NCBI GenBank assembly: GCA_900315245.1
Contig: OMYJ01000004.1
Coordinates: 62,001-126,000 of the forward strand
Origin: an uncultured Bacteroidales bacterium
GTDB lineage: Bacteria > Bacteroidota > Bacteroidia > Bacteroidales > WCHB1-69
Direction: 5' to 3'
DNA length: 64,000 nt
The translations under genes and the position numbers were made by a program. Each line of letters starts with the position of its first letter. Within the stretch, counting starts at the first letter, position 1. Under the pieces are notes generated by a model. It saw only the letters and a program-made list of their open reading frames with translations. It was not told the origin of the DNA and did no database searches. This document shows, piece after piece, positions 9,121 through 17,475 of this stretch.

Positions 9121-9978
9121 ATGAAGAGATTATTTCTAAACATCATTGCTTTTGTTTGTATGGCTTGCCTTCTGCTCTCTGGTTGCGACAAAATAGAAGG
9201 TGATTTTTATCAGATTGTTCAAAATGAAGATGTTACAGTGACGTTTCCGGATATAAATCCTGACGAAGTATATCGCAAGATACTCGTGGAAGAGTTTACA
9301 GGCCATCGTTGCACGAACTGTCCGCAGGGTCATCAGACGTTGGAAACGCTCCATCAGCAGTATGGAGACACGTTGGTGACGGTCGGCATCCATTACGGGG
9401 CGCTCGCCAAGCCATTCGGAAGTGTGTTCAGCTACGATTTCCGCACGGAAGCGGGCAATCAGATTGGTGATGCATACGGTATTGACGGAATTCCTGCCGC
9501 TATTGTGAACAGGCAGAATGTTCAAGGCGGGTGGCCGCGCGAACAATGGGCTTCCGTGATTAAAGGACTGGATCGATCGAATGTACGTGCTGCCGTGCAG
9601 CTCATCAACGAGTTTGACGAGGCCTCCAAAACCCTCAAAGCTAATGTCAAAGTGACCACGCTGAAAGCCATTGACCATCAGCTCAGAATCGTCCTTTTTG
9701 TGTTGGAAGACGGTATTGTGAAACCGCAAAAAGATGGCAATCAGGATATTGAAGATTATGTTCACAACCATGTGCTGCGTTGCGCATTGACGGATGCCTT
9801 TGGATATGTGTTGGCCAAGGACTCTTGGAACTCGGGTGATTCTGAGACGTATGCCGCCAGTGTCAGTTTTGACGGACATGATTGGAATCCCGCGAACTGC
9901 CAGGTCGTGGCTGCATTGTTTGACCCGAATATTTCTCAGGTCATACAGGTGGAGAAAGCAAATGTTATTAACCGTTAA
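9121..9978 (+). CDS. Omp28-related lipoprotein with thioredoxin-like fold
   Basis: A 285-residue predicted lipoprotein. The signal peptide ends in the lipobox LLSGC (cysteine at about residue 22). After it comes the Omp28/thioredoxin-like segment KILVEEFTGHRCTNCPQGHQTLETL with a CTNC motif near residue 65, which resembles a CxxC redox centre, and a later cis-proline-like GIDGIPAAIVNRQ. The family was first described as Porphyromonas Omp28 and is common in Bacteroidota; the molecular role is not established. It has its own promoter box. The last codons (NVINR-stop) are encoded by a duplicated ATTAACCGTTAA word. Confidence 0.85.
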   Translation: MKRLFLNIIAFVCMACLLLSGCDKIEGDFYQIVQNEDVTVTFPDINPDEVYRKILVEEFTGHRCTNCPQGHQTLETLHQQYGDTLVTVGIHYGALAKPFGSVFSYDFRTEAGNQIGDAYGIDGIPAAIVNRQNVQGGWPREQWASVIKGLDRSNVRAAVQLINEFDEASKTLKANVKVTTLKAIDHQLRIVLFVLEDGIVKPQKDGNQDIEDYVHNHVLRCALTDAFGYVLAKDSWNSGDSETYAASVSFDGHDWNPANCQVVAALFDPNISQVIQVEKANVINR

Positions 9979-9997
9979 AATGTCATTAACCGTTAAT
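9964..9997 (+). repeat. ATTAACCGTTAA word duplicated across a stop codon
   Basis: GTTATTAACCGTTAA, spanning the stop of the lipoprotein gene, is followed by the near copy GTCATTAACCGTTAA. Confidence 0.7.
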
Positions 9998-10011
9998 CAG
10001 GATAGTTTGTT

Positions 10012-10938
10012 ATGAAAATAGTTGCAGTAGAACCTATTGGGATTTCCGCAGAACGTGCGCAAGAAATCCGTCAGAATTTGGCTGACAAAGGCCACGAATT
10101 TGTCTGGTATGCAGACAGGAAAGAAGACCCTGCCACACTCGTAGAGCGTATGAAGGATGCGGAAGTGGTGATGATTTCCAATATCCCGCTTCGCGAGGAA
10201 GTGCTGTCCCAATGTCCGAAACTGCAGTTCCTGAATGTGGCGTTCACAGGGTTGGATCACATTGATATGGACTATTGCGCAACCCATAACATTCTGGTAA
10301 AGAATGCCTCAGGATACGCAACTGAGGCGGTGGCGGAGTTAGCCATAGGACTTATGATCGATGTTCTCCGGAAAATCACTAATCTTGACGGAAGCATTCG
10401 TCAGGGCGGAGTGCGCGGTGCGTTTCTCGGCAGAGAGTTGCGCGGCAAGACCGTTGGCATTGTTGGAACGGGGGCAATCGGCACTCGCACGGCAGAACTG
10501 CTAAAGGCTTTCGGCTGCAGAGTGATTGCCTGGAGCAGAACACATAAGCCCGAAGTGATGAATTTGGGAGTCGCCTACGTCACGTTGGAAGGCCTGATGC
10601 GTGACAGTGACATCATCTCTTTGCACGTGCCGCTGAATGACGAAACAAAACATTTGATTAGCAAAGAGATGCTGTCTTTGTGTAAACCAACAGCCATACT
10701 CGTCAACACGGCAAGAGGCAATGTGGTGGATATGGAAGCCTTGGCGGATTCTCTCCGTAATGGGAAAATCGCCGGTGCCGGCATCGATGTTTATGAAAAA
10801 GAACCGCCATTGTCGCAAGACCATCCGCTCTTAAACGCACCCAACTGTGTGTGCGTTCCTCACGTCGGCTATGCCACTCGCGAGGCGTTTGACGATAGGA
10901 TTGACATTATTCTTGGGAATTTGGAACTTGGGGAGTAA
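10012..10938 (+). CDS. D-isomer-specific 2-hydroxyacid dehydrogenase
   Basis: A 308-residue NAD(P)-dependent oxidoreductase that interconverts 2-oxo acids and D-2-hydroxyacids. The dinucleotide-binding motif GIVGTGAIGTRTA lies near residue 148, the catalytic-arginine segment NTARGNVVDMEAL near residue 232, and the Glu/His segments further on (GIDVYEKEPP, then PHVGYATREA). The closest broad type is a glycerate/phosphoglycerate or lactate dehydrogenase without an ACT domain; the substrate cannot be assigned. Its 3' end overlaps that of the convergent nitroreductase gene by 32 bases. Confidence 0.88.
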   Translation: MKIVAVEPIGISAERAQEIRQNLADKGHEFVWYADRKEDPATLVERMKDAEVVMISNIPLREEVLSQCPKLQFLNVAFTGLDHIDMDYCATHNILVKNASGYATEAVAELAIGLMIDVLRKITNLDGSIRQGGVRGAFLGRELRGKTVGIVGTGAIGTRTAELLKAFGCRVIAWSRTHKPEVMNLGVAYVTLEGLMRDSDIISLHVPLNDETKHLISKEMLSLCKPTAILVNTARGNVVDMEALADSLRNGKIAGAGIDVYEKEPPLSQDHPLLNAPNCVCVPHVGYATREAFDDRIDIILGNLELGE

Positions 10939-11569
10939 GGATCAGTTCCTCCCACCGCACTTTAGGCACGATGTGTGTGCCGTTTTTGCGATAGTATGCG
11001 TGACTTTCGTTCGCTGAAATCTCTTTCAGCTCGATTTTCTCGTTCCCTTTCCCGATGGCGAGAATCAGCACGGGAGGGTAGGGGAGCGCGAAGGCCTCTT
11101 CGATTTTCTTGGCATTGAACGCTCCGATAATCAAGCCGTTATAACCTAATTCCACAGCTTTCAGTAACATGCTTTGCACGGCGATGCCCACATCCACGTG
11201 CAGCATCTTGCTTTCGGGAACGGTGGAACAGACGATGATGAACGCTTTAGGTTCGGTTCCCGCAAACGGCAGGTGCAACTCCGGCAGCATTCCTCCTAAT
11301 TTGATGTTTTCCAAAACGATGTCGTCGCCGTTGCCTTCTGTCACCAACTTGAAGCGCAGTGCCTGCTGGTTCTTCGCCGACGGCAACAGTGTGTTCACCG
11401 CCACAATCTTTTCTAATGTGTTTTTGGAAACCGGATATGCTTGATCGTAACCACGATAGCTGCGGTTTGCCTTTAACAGCTGGTCTAATGTCCGTCCGGC
11501 GGATTTATAGACCACCTTCTTCTTGCTGTTGTATTCATCGAATTTGTTCTCTATGTAATTGTCGGCCAT
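10907..11569 (-). CDS. Nitroreductase family protein
   Basis: A 220-residue protein of the FMN-dependent nitroreductase superfamily, reducing nitro-aromatics, quinones or flavins with NAD(P)H. The N-terminal RSYRGYDQAYPVSKNTLEKIV and SAKNQQALRFKLV segments match the FMN-contacting region, and the later VDVGIAVQSMLLKAVELGYNGLIIGAF is the usual core helix and strand. It is the last gene of the minus-strand run and is separated from the sugar dehydrogenase by 64 bases of repeat. Physiological substrate unknown. Confidence 0.85.
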   Translation of the reverse strand: MADNYIENKFDEYNSKKKVVYKSAGRTLDQLLKANRSYRGYDQAYPVSKNTLEKIVAVNTLLPSAKNQQALRFKLVTEGNGDDIVLENIKLGGMLPELHLPFAGTEPKAFIIVCSTVPESKMLHVDVGIAVQSMLLKAVELGYNGLIIGAFNAKKIEEAFALPYPPVLILAIGKGNEKIELKEISANESHAYYRKNGTHIVPKVRWEELILTPQVPNSQE

Positions 11570-11589
11570 GGGAAGTACGGTTCAAGGTT

Positions 11590-11633
11590 TAAGTGGTTAT
11601 AGTGTTAACTGCTAACTGCTAACTACTAACTAA
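11590..11633 (+). repeat. CTAACTG word repeat
   Basis: Tandem GTTAACTGCTAACTGCTAAC and ACTAACTAA words fill the gap between the nitroreductase and sugar-dehydrogenase genes. Confidence 0.7.
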
Positions 11634-12929
11634 TTAAAGACTCCAGTACGTCATCTCCTTAATCTCTCTCCTATACAGTCCTTTGACGTCAACGAAGATG
11701 CCTTTGTCGAGGGACATCTTTTGGAAGTAGCTTTCGGGCAGCTCTTTGTATTGGTTGTGAGCGACGGCGAGGATGATGGCGTTGTAAGGACCTTCGGGTT
11801 GGTCTTTCAGTTCTATGTCATAGCATTTCTTCACCTCTTTGGGATCGGCGAAAGGATCGACAACGTCCACGATGACGCCGAAGTCCTGCAGCTCATGGAT
11901 GATATCGACTACTTTAGAGTTACGGATGTCGGCCACATTCTCCTTGAAGGTGAGGCCCATGACGAGTACGTGCGCGTTCATGGCCGGTTTGCCGGAGGCG
12001 ATGATTTTCTTGACCACGTTTTTGGCGATGTAGCCGCCCATGGAGTCGTTGACGAAACGTCCGGCGGAGATCACCTGCGTGTGGTATTTCAGCTCGGCGG
12101 CCTTGTGGACAAGGTAGTAGGGATCGACCCCGATGCAGTGCCCGCCGACCAGTCCGGGGAAGAATTTCATGAAGTTCCATTTGGTGCCGGCGGCTTCGAG
12201 CACGTCATACGTGTTGATGCCCATGCGTCCGAACAGAATCGAAAGTTCGTTCATCAGGGCGATGTTGACATCGCGCTGGGTGTTCTCGATGATTTTGGCG
12301 GCTTCGGCCACCTTGACACTCTGAGCGCGGTGCACGCCAGGTTCCACGACCATTGAATAGACGTTCGCGATATTGTCTAACGACTCGTCGTCGCAACCAG
12401 AGACAATCTTGACGGTCTTTTCCAACGTGTGCACCTTTTCACCCGGGTTGATGCGCTCGGGTGAGTATCCGAATTTGAAGTCAGTGCCGGCTTTGAGACC
12501 CGACAGTTTCTCCAACAGCGGCACACAGTCTTCCTCTGTGCAGCCAGGATAAACCGTTGATTCATAGACTACATAGTCGCCTTTTTTGAGCACTTTGCCT
12601 ACCGATTGGGAGGCGCCGAGCAGAGGCTTCAGGTCGGGCTTGTTGTTTTTGTCGATGGGGGTCGGCACCGCCACGATGTAGAACCGGGCTTTCGCCAGAT
12701 CGTCTAAAGAGGAGGTGAAGAGGATGTCTGCGTTCTCGAAAACGCTGTCGTCCAGCTCACGGCACGGGTCCTTGCCACCGCGCATCACGTTGAGGTGCTC
12801 CTCGTTGATGTCAAAACCGATGACGGAAGCTTTGTGCGCAAAGGCCATCGCCAAGGGAAGTCCGACATAGCCCAAACCGATCACGCCGATTTTGGTTTGT
12901 TTGCTTAGAATTTCTTCGTATATGGTCAT
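11634..12929 (-). CDS. Nucleotide-sugar dehydrogenase (UDP-HexNAc/UDP-glucose 6-dehydrogenase family)
   Basis: A 431-residue cytosolic enzyme oxidising the C6 hydroxyl of a UDP-sugar to a uronate with NAD+. The N-terminal GVIGLGYVGLPLAMAF is the NAD-binding motif, a YESTVYPGCTEE segment lies near residue 122, and the catalytic cysteine is C265 in GGHCIGVDPYYL. Length and motifs fit the WecC/TviB/WbpA branch, which acts on UDP-ManNAc, UDP-GlcNAc or UDP-GalNAc. No glycosyltransferase cluster is nearby; it sits downstream of a DUF4954 beta-helix protein whose repeats resemble sugar-nucleotide acyltransferase helices. Activity in capsule or LPS precursor synthesis is inferred. Confidence 0.92.
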   Translation of the reverse strand: MTIYEEILSKQTKIGVIGLGYVGLPLAMAFAHKASVIGFDINEEHLNVMRGGKDPCRELDDSVFENADILFTSSLDDLAKARFYIVAVPTPIDKNNKPDLKPLLGASQSVGKVLKKGDYVVYESTVYPGCTEEDCVPLLEKLSGLKAGTDFKFGYSPERINPGEKVHTLEKTVKIVSGCDDESLDNIANVYSMVVEPGVHRAQSVKVAEAAKIIENTQRDVNIALMNELSILFGRMGINTYDVLEAAGTKWNFMKFFPGLVGGHCIGVDPYYLVHKAAELKYHTQVISAGRFVNDSMGGYIAKNVVKKIIASGKPAMNAHVLVMGLTFKENVADIRNSKVVDIIHELQDFGVIVDVVDPFADPKEVKKCYDIELKDQPEGPYNAIILAVAHNQYKELPESYFQKMSLDKGIFVDVKGLYRREIKEMTYWSL

Positions 12930-12947
12930 TGTTCTGTTGATTTTCGG

Positions 12948-14696
12948 TTAAATATGCAAAAGTCTATTTAATTTTGCGATCTCTTCTGCTGCTTTCTGAC
13001 AGATGTTGTCATCCATCGCCTCTTTGGCCTTAAACGGGAACAGGGGATTCGTGTTGCGGAACTCAGAGGTCAAGTCTTTTTTCCTTTCTTCGATAACCCG
13101 CTCATAGAAACGGACTTGTGCGTCAATGGCTTCCCGGCAAAGGGATAGGATGCGCGGTATTGTGACCTCACCGTCGCAAAGGTAATCTAAAATGCAAATG
13201 GCATCTTGGAGATGAACGAAAGAGTTGTTCTCATCCACAAATTCCAGTTGCAATTTATGGCTCTCCTTCAACGAAGGGGCGTTGCAGATAGCCGTCCATT
13301 GTTCCGTGGTCAGAACATTGCCGCCGGCGTTAATCCATTGAAGGCCTTTGTTTTCTGACAACTCTTCTGTTAGAATCTCGGGCTTGTTGTTGAAAACGCC
13401 TTCTGCTAAGACATAGCAGAGCAGCATTTCGCGGTAGGCGGCCACAGCTTCCTTCTCTTTTAGGATTCGAACCGGGCGGTTGGACATTTCCATTTTCGGG
13501 AGATCTGTTTCGCCCGTGAGATGTCGGGTCAGAAGCCGGTGGTTGTCCATCACGAGGTGTATGGTATCCGGGGCAAGTGGCCGGTAATCATAATATTGCG
13601 TATATTTCTTGCGCTTGTCACGGTTCTCGTACTTCCATTCGTTGCGCATCATTGCATAGGCGTTGTGCATCCACCAGAAGGCGGGCATGATCTCCAAACA
13701 ATCGTCTTGCACGTTGTTGTTAATCAGTGAGAAAGCGAACGGGATGTGCAGCGGTCGCGGGTAAGCCCCTTTGGCAATGAGGGTGTATGGTGCGAAGGAG
13801 CAAGGGAAGGCCAATGACGAGCAGAGTCCGGGCCAGAACCCGCGTCCGGCAACCAAATCGACGTCGTTTTTACGGCCATTATGGTTGGAACCGAGGGTCG
13901 CGCCTGCGGCGATGTTGCTCTGTCCCTGGATGTGCGCGGCGATCAGGAACGAATTGCTGTGGTGTTGTTCGTGGCACGGGTAGATGAACGAGTGCCCGAG
14001 CTCGCAGCCCGAAATATGGCTGTTGTCGCCGATAGCGGACTGATAGACGCGTGCCCCTTCGCTGATGCTGACCTGTTGACCGACAAGGACATCGGACAGA
14101 AAAGCGCGGGAGTCGAGGTGCGCACCCCGATGTACAATGGCGTTGCGCAGGATGACAGCGGAACCGATGCGGGCGGGCTCATCCGCCGTGGAGTCGATGT
14201 AGGCGTGCTTGATTTCGCAACAACCTGACAGTATGGCGTTAGATTCGATGTGGGTGTTATGGATGGCGGTGACGTTCTCAATGGTCACGTTCTCGCCGAT
14301 GTGTCCTATGGTTTCGGGCTCAGTGTCGGCGTAAAGATTTGGTTTTCCGGAGTATAAGGCGCAGAAAACGTCCGTGCTGTTCATGCCGGGCACTGCGGTG
14401 ACGGTGAATCGACCGTCCTCGTTGCAGAGTTCCAGCGGGTAGGCAAAGCGTTCTTCTGTGAAGGTCAGTGATCCGATGTTTGAGAGTCTTGTGTTCGTGC
14501 CGATGTGGTAGTTTTCAATGTGTAAAACATTGAACAGCATGACGTTGTCCTCGATTTTAACTTCGCCATGGAAATGGCAGTTGAGTATGTTTAAAACAGA
14601 AAAAGTGCAGGCGACTGAAATTCGGGTCCAGTCGTCTGCACTGTTGTTCTGCTGTATCAGCTGGCTGATCTCAGCTTCTGTGAGCGGTCGCCACAT
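12948..14696 (-). CDS. DUF4954 family left-handed beta-helix protein
   Basis: A 582-residue protein of the Bacteroidota DUF4954 family. The first half has many hexapeptide-like turns (ENVTIENVTAIHNTHIESNAIL, then IGSAVILRNAIVHRGAHLDSRAFL) predicting a left-handed parallel beta-helix like that of sugar-nucleotide acyltransferases. A conserved middle block contains SSLAFPCSFAPYTLIAKGAYP and INNNVQDDCLEIMPAFWWM, and the C-terminus is alpha-helical. No signal peptide is seen, so it is probably cytosolic. Function is unproven; its place between a DUF4412 gene and a nucleotide-sugar dehydrogenase suggests a nucleotide-sugar role. The gap to the upstream gene is five bases. Confidence 0.8.
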   Translation of the reverse strand: MWRPLTEAEISQLIQQNNSADDWTRISVACTFSVLNILNCHFHGEVKIEDNVMLFNVLHIENYHIGTNTRLSNIGSLTFTEERFAYPLELCNEDGRFTVTAVPGMNSTDVFCALYSGKPNLYADTEPETIGHIGENVTIENVTAIHNTHIESNAILSGCCEIKHAYIDSTADEPARIGSAVILRNAIVHRGAHLDSRAFLSDVLVGQQVSISEGARVYQSAIGDNSHISGCELGHSFIYPCHEQHHSNSFLIAAHIQGQSNIAAGATLGSNHNGRKNDVDLVAGRGFWPGLCSSLAFPCSFAPYTLIAKGAYPRPLHIPFAFSLINNNVQDDCLEIMPAFWWMHNAYAMMRNEWKYENRDKRKKYTQYYDYRPLAPDTIHLVMDNHRLLTRHLTGETDLPKMEMSNRPVRILKEKEAVAAYREMLLCYVLAEGVFNNKPEILTEELSENKGLQWINAGGNVLTTEQWTAICNAPSLKESHKLQLEFVDENNSFVHLQDAICILDYLCDGEVTIPRILSLCREAIDAQVRFYERVIEERKKDLTSEFRNTNPLFPFKAKEAMDDNICQKAAEEIAKLNRLLHI

Positions 14697-14701
14697 AGAC
14701 G

Positions 14702-15406
14702 TTATTCTTCCTCATCTTCCCCCAAGTGGAGCATCTGCTTCAGCTCGTCCGGAGCCTCTTTGATGTCTTTCGCATCGGAAGGCAGCAGGAACATGGTGGG
14801 TTTAACTTTCTTGTTGGGGACGATTTTGGTGGCTTGGGTGATGAGTGTCACGTTTTCGCCGTTCATTTCGGTTTTCACCTCGGTGCTGAGCGGGTAGCCT
14901 TTCAAGCCCGGGTGTTCGAAGAAGTTGATGTCGTCGCCGAGACCAAGTTCGTTAGTCACCCACAGCACGGCGGATTCTTCCTCATCGGTTTCCAAATCTG
15001 TGGCCGTCACAACGACTTTCTTGCACTTGTAGCCAGAAATCGTTTTTTCCTCATCGCTGTAGTTGTAGTCGAACTTCGTGGTGGCCATTTTCTTCTTGAT
15101 GCCTTCCTCGTCTTGTTGGATGTAGTATTTGCCGTAGCCGGGGATACCGAGAACCACCGTGTAGGTCTTGTTGGTGCCGTTGGCGATGGTAATCACATCA
15201 ATGCCTTGGCTCATTTCCATACGGTAGTTGCTGCCCATAACCGTATATTCCATGGATTGTTCAGCCAGTTCGGCGGCAACGTTTGGATCGGAACAGCCCT
15301 CTGCGGACATCTCAAAAGTGATGTTGCCGGCGAAGGGTTTTTGTGCCATCAAGCTGACACTGAAGATCATCATCACGATGACCATTAAAAAGCGGACTTT
15401 TCTCAT
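14702..15406 (-). CDS. DUF4412-type exported protein
   Basis: A 234-residue exported protein. The signal peptide MRKVRFLMVIVMMIFSVSLM ends at AQ|KPF. The body, GNITFEMSAEG, then YRMEMSQGIDVITIANGTNKT and ISGYKCKKVVV, follows the layout of the DUF4412 / GLPGLI-like family of periplasmic or outer-membrane-associated Bacteroidota proteins, whose function is unknown. It is the first gene of the minus-strand operon and has a clear -7 box upstream. The C-terminus is acidic (GEDEEE). Confidence 0.7.
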   Translation of the reverse strand: MRKVRFLMVIVMMIFSVSLMAQKPFAGNITFEMSAEGCSDPNVAAELAEQSMEYTVMGSNYRMEMSQGIDVITIANGTNKTYTVVLGIPGYGKYYIQQDEEGIKKKMATTKFDYNYSDEEKTISGYKCKKVVVTATDLETDEEESAVLWVTNELGLGDDINFFEHPGLKGYPLSTEVKTEMNGENVTLITQATKIVPNKKVKPTMFLLPSDAKDIKEAPDELKQMLHLGEDEEE

Positions 15407-15454
15407 TTTTTTCTTGTATTTTCGTTAGAAATTATTTTTGCAAAATTCAAACGG

Positions 15455-15462
15455 CAAAGATA
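15455..15462 (-). promoter_or_regulatory. -7 box for the minus-strand four-gene operon
   Basis: TATCTTTG on the minus strand, an exact TAnnTTTG match, about 49 bases before the DUF4412 gene ATG. Confidence 0.6.
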
Positions 15463-15502
15463 TAAAAAATATGGAATGGTTTAAAAAGGTCTGCGTTTTT
15501 TT

Positions 15503-15602
15503 GCGATTTGAGATTTGCGATTTGCGGTTTGCGATGATGCGATGATGCGATGATGAGAGAATGAGAGGATGAAGCGATGACTCGATGAAAGACGATGAAT
15601 AG
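15503..15602 (+). repeat. GCGATTTG / GCGATGAT word repeats between divergent genes
   Basis: The 294-base gap between the DUF4412 gene and porX holds the operon promoter and then about 100 bases of tandem TTGCGATTTG, GCGATGAT and GATGAGAG words. I see no gene in it. Confidence 0.75.
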
Positions 15603-15700
15603 ACGTTGAACAGGGCACCCAAATAAAAAAACAGAGGCGTCAATAAAATAAATCGCCGTTATCGCCGTTATTTTTCCGTTTTTCAAATGAATAGTAGAAT

Positions 15701-17257
15701 ATGAATACGAAGATTTTATGGGCGGATGACGAGATTGATTTGTTGAAACCGCATATTTTGTTTTTGAAATCTAAAGGTTACGATGTGATTCCCGCCATGA
15801 GCGGTATGGAGGCGTTGGAAATCCTGAAGACGGAGTTTGTGAATATCATCTTTTTGGACGAGAATATGCCCGGACTGAGCGGTCTTGAAACCCTTCAGCG
15901 TCTGAAAAAGGAATATCCGCATATCCCCATCGTGATGATCACCAAAAGCGAGGAGGAACACATCATGGAGGACGCCATCGGCTCCAACATCGCGGACTAT
16001 CTTATCAAACCGGTGAATCCCAACCAGATACTGCTTTGCCTGAAGAAGAATATCGACAACAAAAAGTTAGTGAGCGAGAAAGTGACCAGCAACTACCAGC
16101 AGTCGTTCCGCGAACTTTCCATGCGCATTTCCGACCGTTTGAGCGTTTCGGAATGGGAGGAACTGTACAAAGAGCTGGTCAACTGGGAACTGCAAATCGA
16201 AAAGATTGAGGATGAGAGTATTACGGAAATGCTTGCGGCCCAGAAGGAGGAGGCTAACATCCAGTTTGCCAAGTTCGTGCAGCGCAACTACCTTGACTGG
16301 GTCAATGGTCGCGCCGACGACAAGCCGCTGCAGTCGCATACGGTGCTGAAAGAGAAGCTGTTCCCGAAGCTCAACGACCAGAAGAGCACCTTCTTGTTCG
16401 TCATTGACAACCTGCGTTACGACCAATGGCGCAGCATCTATCCGATGGTGCATGACTATTATTATATACAAGATGAAAGTATCTGCTACAGCATCCTGCC
16501 CACAGCCACGCATTATGCCCGCAACTCTTTGTTTTCCGGTCTGATGCCGTCGGTGATCGCCAAAAAATACCCTAACTATTGGCTTAACGAGAGCGATTCC
16601 GGCAGCAAGAACCAGTACGAGGAGCAGCTTTTGGGCGAATACCTTAAACGTTACGGGAAGAACATCAAGTATTCCTATCATAAGATTCTGAATCCGGATT
16701 TTGCCAAAAAGGTGTTCGAGAATTTCCATCAGATGTTGAACAACCCTTTGAATGTTATCGTGTTCAACTTTGTGGATATGCTATCGCACGCGGGCACCGA
16801 CGTCAATGTGGTGCGCGAGCTTGCCGATGACGAGAAATCCTACCGCAGCGTCACCGCTTCCTGGTTCGAGAACTCTGTTTTGTTTGAGATGATCAAGTGG
16901 CTGTCGGAGAGGAAAACACCGGTGATGATTACCACCGACCACGGAACCATCAAGGTCGATCGGGCGTTGAAGATGGTGGGCGAACGCGACCTGAACACGA
17001 ACCTGCGTTACAAGGTGGGCCGCAGCAGCATGGACTATCCCGCCAAAGAGGTCTTTGAGATTAAGAATCCCGATGATGCTTTCCTGCCCAAGGAAAACAT
17101 GACCCAGCGCTTCATCTTCGCCACAAAGTCTGACTTTTTCGCCTATCAGAACAACTTCAACCAATATGTGAACCTGTACAAGAATACCTTCCAGCATGGC
17201 GGCATTTCAATGGAGGAGATGATGATTCCGTTCGTGATTCTCGCCCCGAAAAGTTAG
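15701..17257 (+). CDS. porX: PorX-like response regulator with PglZ domain
   Basis: A 518-residue cytosolic regulator. Residues 1-120 form a CheY-like receiver: acidic pocket D9-D10, phospho-acceptor D53 in FLDENMPG, and the lysine in LIKPVNP near residue 103. After a helical linker comes a PglZ/alkaline-phosphatase-superfamily domain (about 205-518) with FLFVIDNLRYDQW, PTATHYARNSLF and TTDHGTIKV metal-site-like segments. This architecture defines PorX, partner of sensor kinase PorY and required for type IX secretion in Porphyromonas gingivalis. In studied homologues the PglZ domain is a phosphodiesterase acting on oligonucleotides. No porY lies nearby. Confidence 0.9.
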   Translation: MNTKILWADDEIDLLKPHILFLKSKGYDVIPAMSGMEALEILKTEFVNIIFLDENMPGLSGLETLQRLKKEYPHIPIVMITKSEEEHIMEDAIGSNIADYLIKPVNPNQILLCLKKNIDNKKLVSEKVTSNYQQSFRELSMRISDRLSVSEWEELYKELVNWELQIEKIEDESITEMLAAQKEEANIQFAKFVQRNYLDWVNGRADDKPLQSHTVLKEKLFPKLNDQKSTFLFVIDNLRYDQWRSIYPMVHDYYYIQDESICYSILPTATHYARNSLFSGLMPSVIAKKYPNYWLNESDSGSKNQYEEQLLGEYLKRYGKNIKYSYHKILNPDFAKKVFENFHQMLNNPLNVIVFNFVDMLSHAGTDVNVVRELADDEKSYRSVTASWFENSVLFEMIKWLSERKTPVMITTDHGTIKVDRALKMVGERDLNTNLRYKVGRSSMDYPAKEVFEIKNPDDAFLPKENMTQRFIFATKSDFFAYQNNFNQYVNLYKNTFQHGGISMEEMMIPFVILAPKS

Positions 17258-17312
17258 TTCTGAAAAAAGATTTCTATAGACAGTTGCCTGATATTATTCA
17301 TGCAACTTTGAC

Positions 17313-17370
17313 TTTGGCTATTAGCTTTTGGCTTTTAGCCATTAGTTTTTTAGCTAATAGCCAATAGCTG
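17313..17370 (+). terminator. Inverted-repeat hairpin within TTAGC-type words after porX
   Basis: GGCTATTAGC (17316-17325) is perfectly complementary to GCTAATAGCC (17353-17362). The stem is made from the same TTAGC/TTGGC words seen after batD. It may act as a transcript end, though no clean T-run directly follows. Confidence 0.45.
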
Positions 17371-17443
17371 TTTCTCCAAAAAACAAATAATGCCGGCTCA
17401 GGATTTTTTTGTCGGTTGCCGGTTGCCAGTTGCCTAAAAAATG

Positions 17444-17451
17444 TATTTTTG
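17444..17451 (+). promoter_or_regulatory. -7 box before the acyl-CoA ligase gene
   Basis: TATTTTTG, 24 bases before the ATG at 17476. It decides the start, because the upstream in-frame ATG at 17416 would precede transcription. Confidence 0.6.
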
Positions 17452-17475
17452 CCGTTTGTTTCAAAACGTACTATT

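Noticed and set aside
17416..17475. Upstream in-frame start for the acyl-CoA ligase
   Set aside because: The -7 box at 17444-17451 lies between it and the accepted ATG, and the extra residues do not resemble the family.
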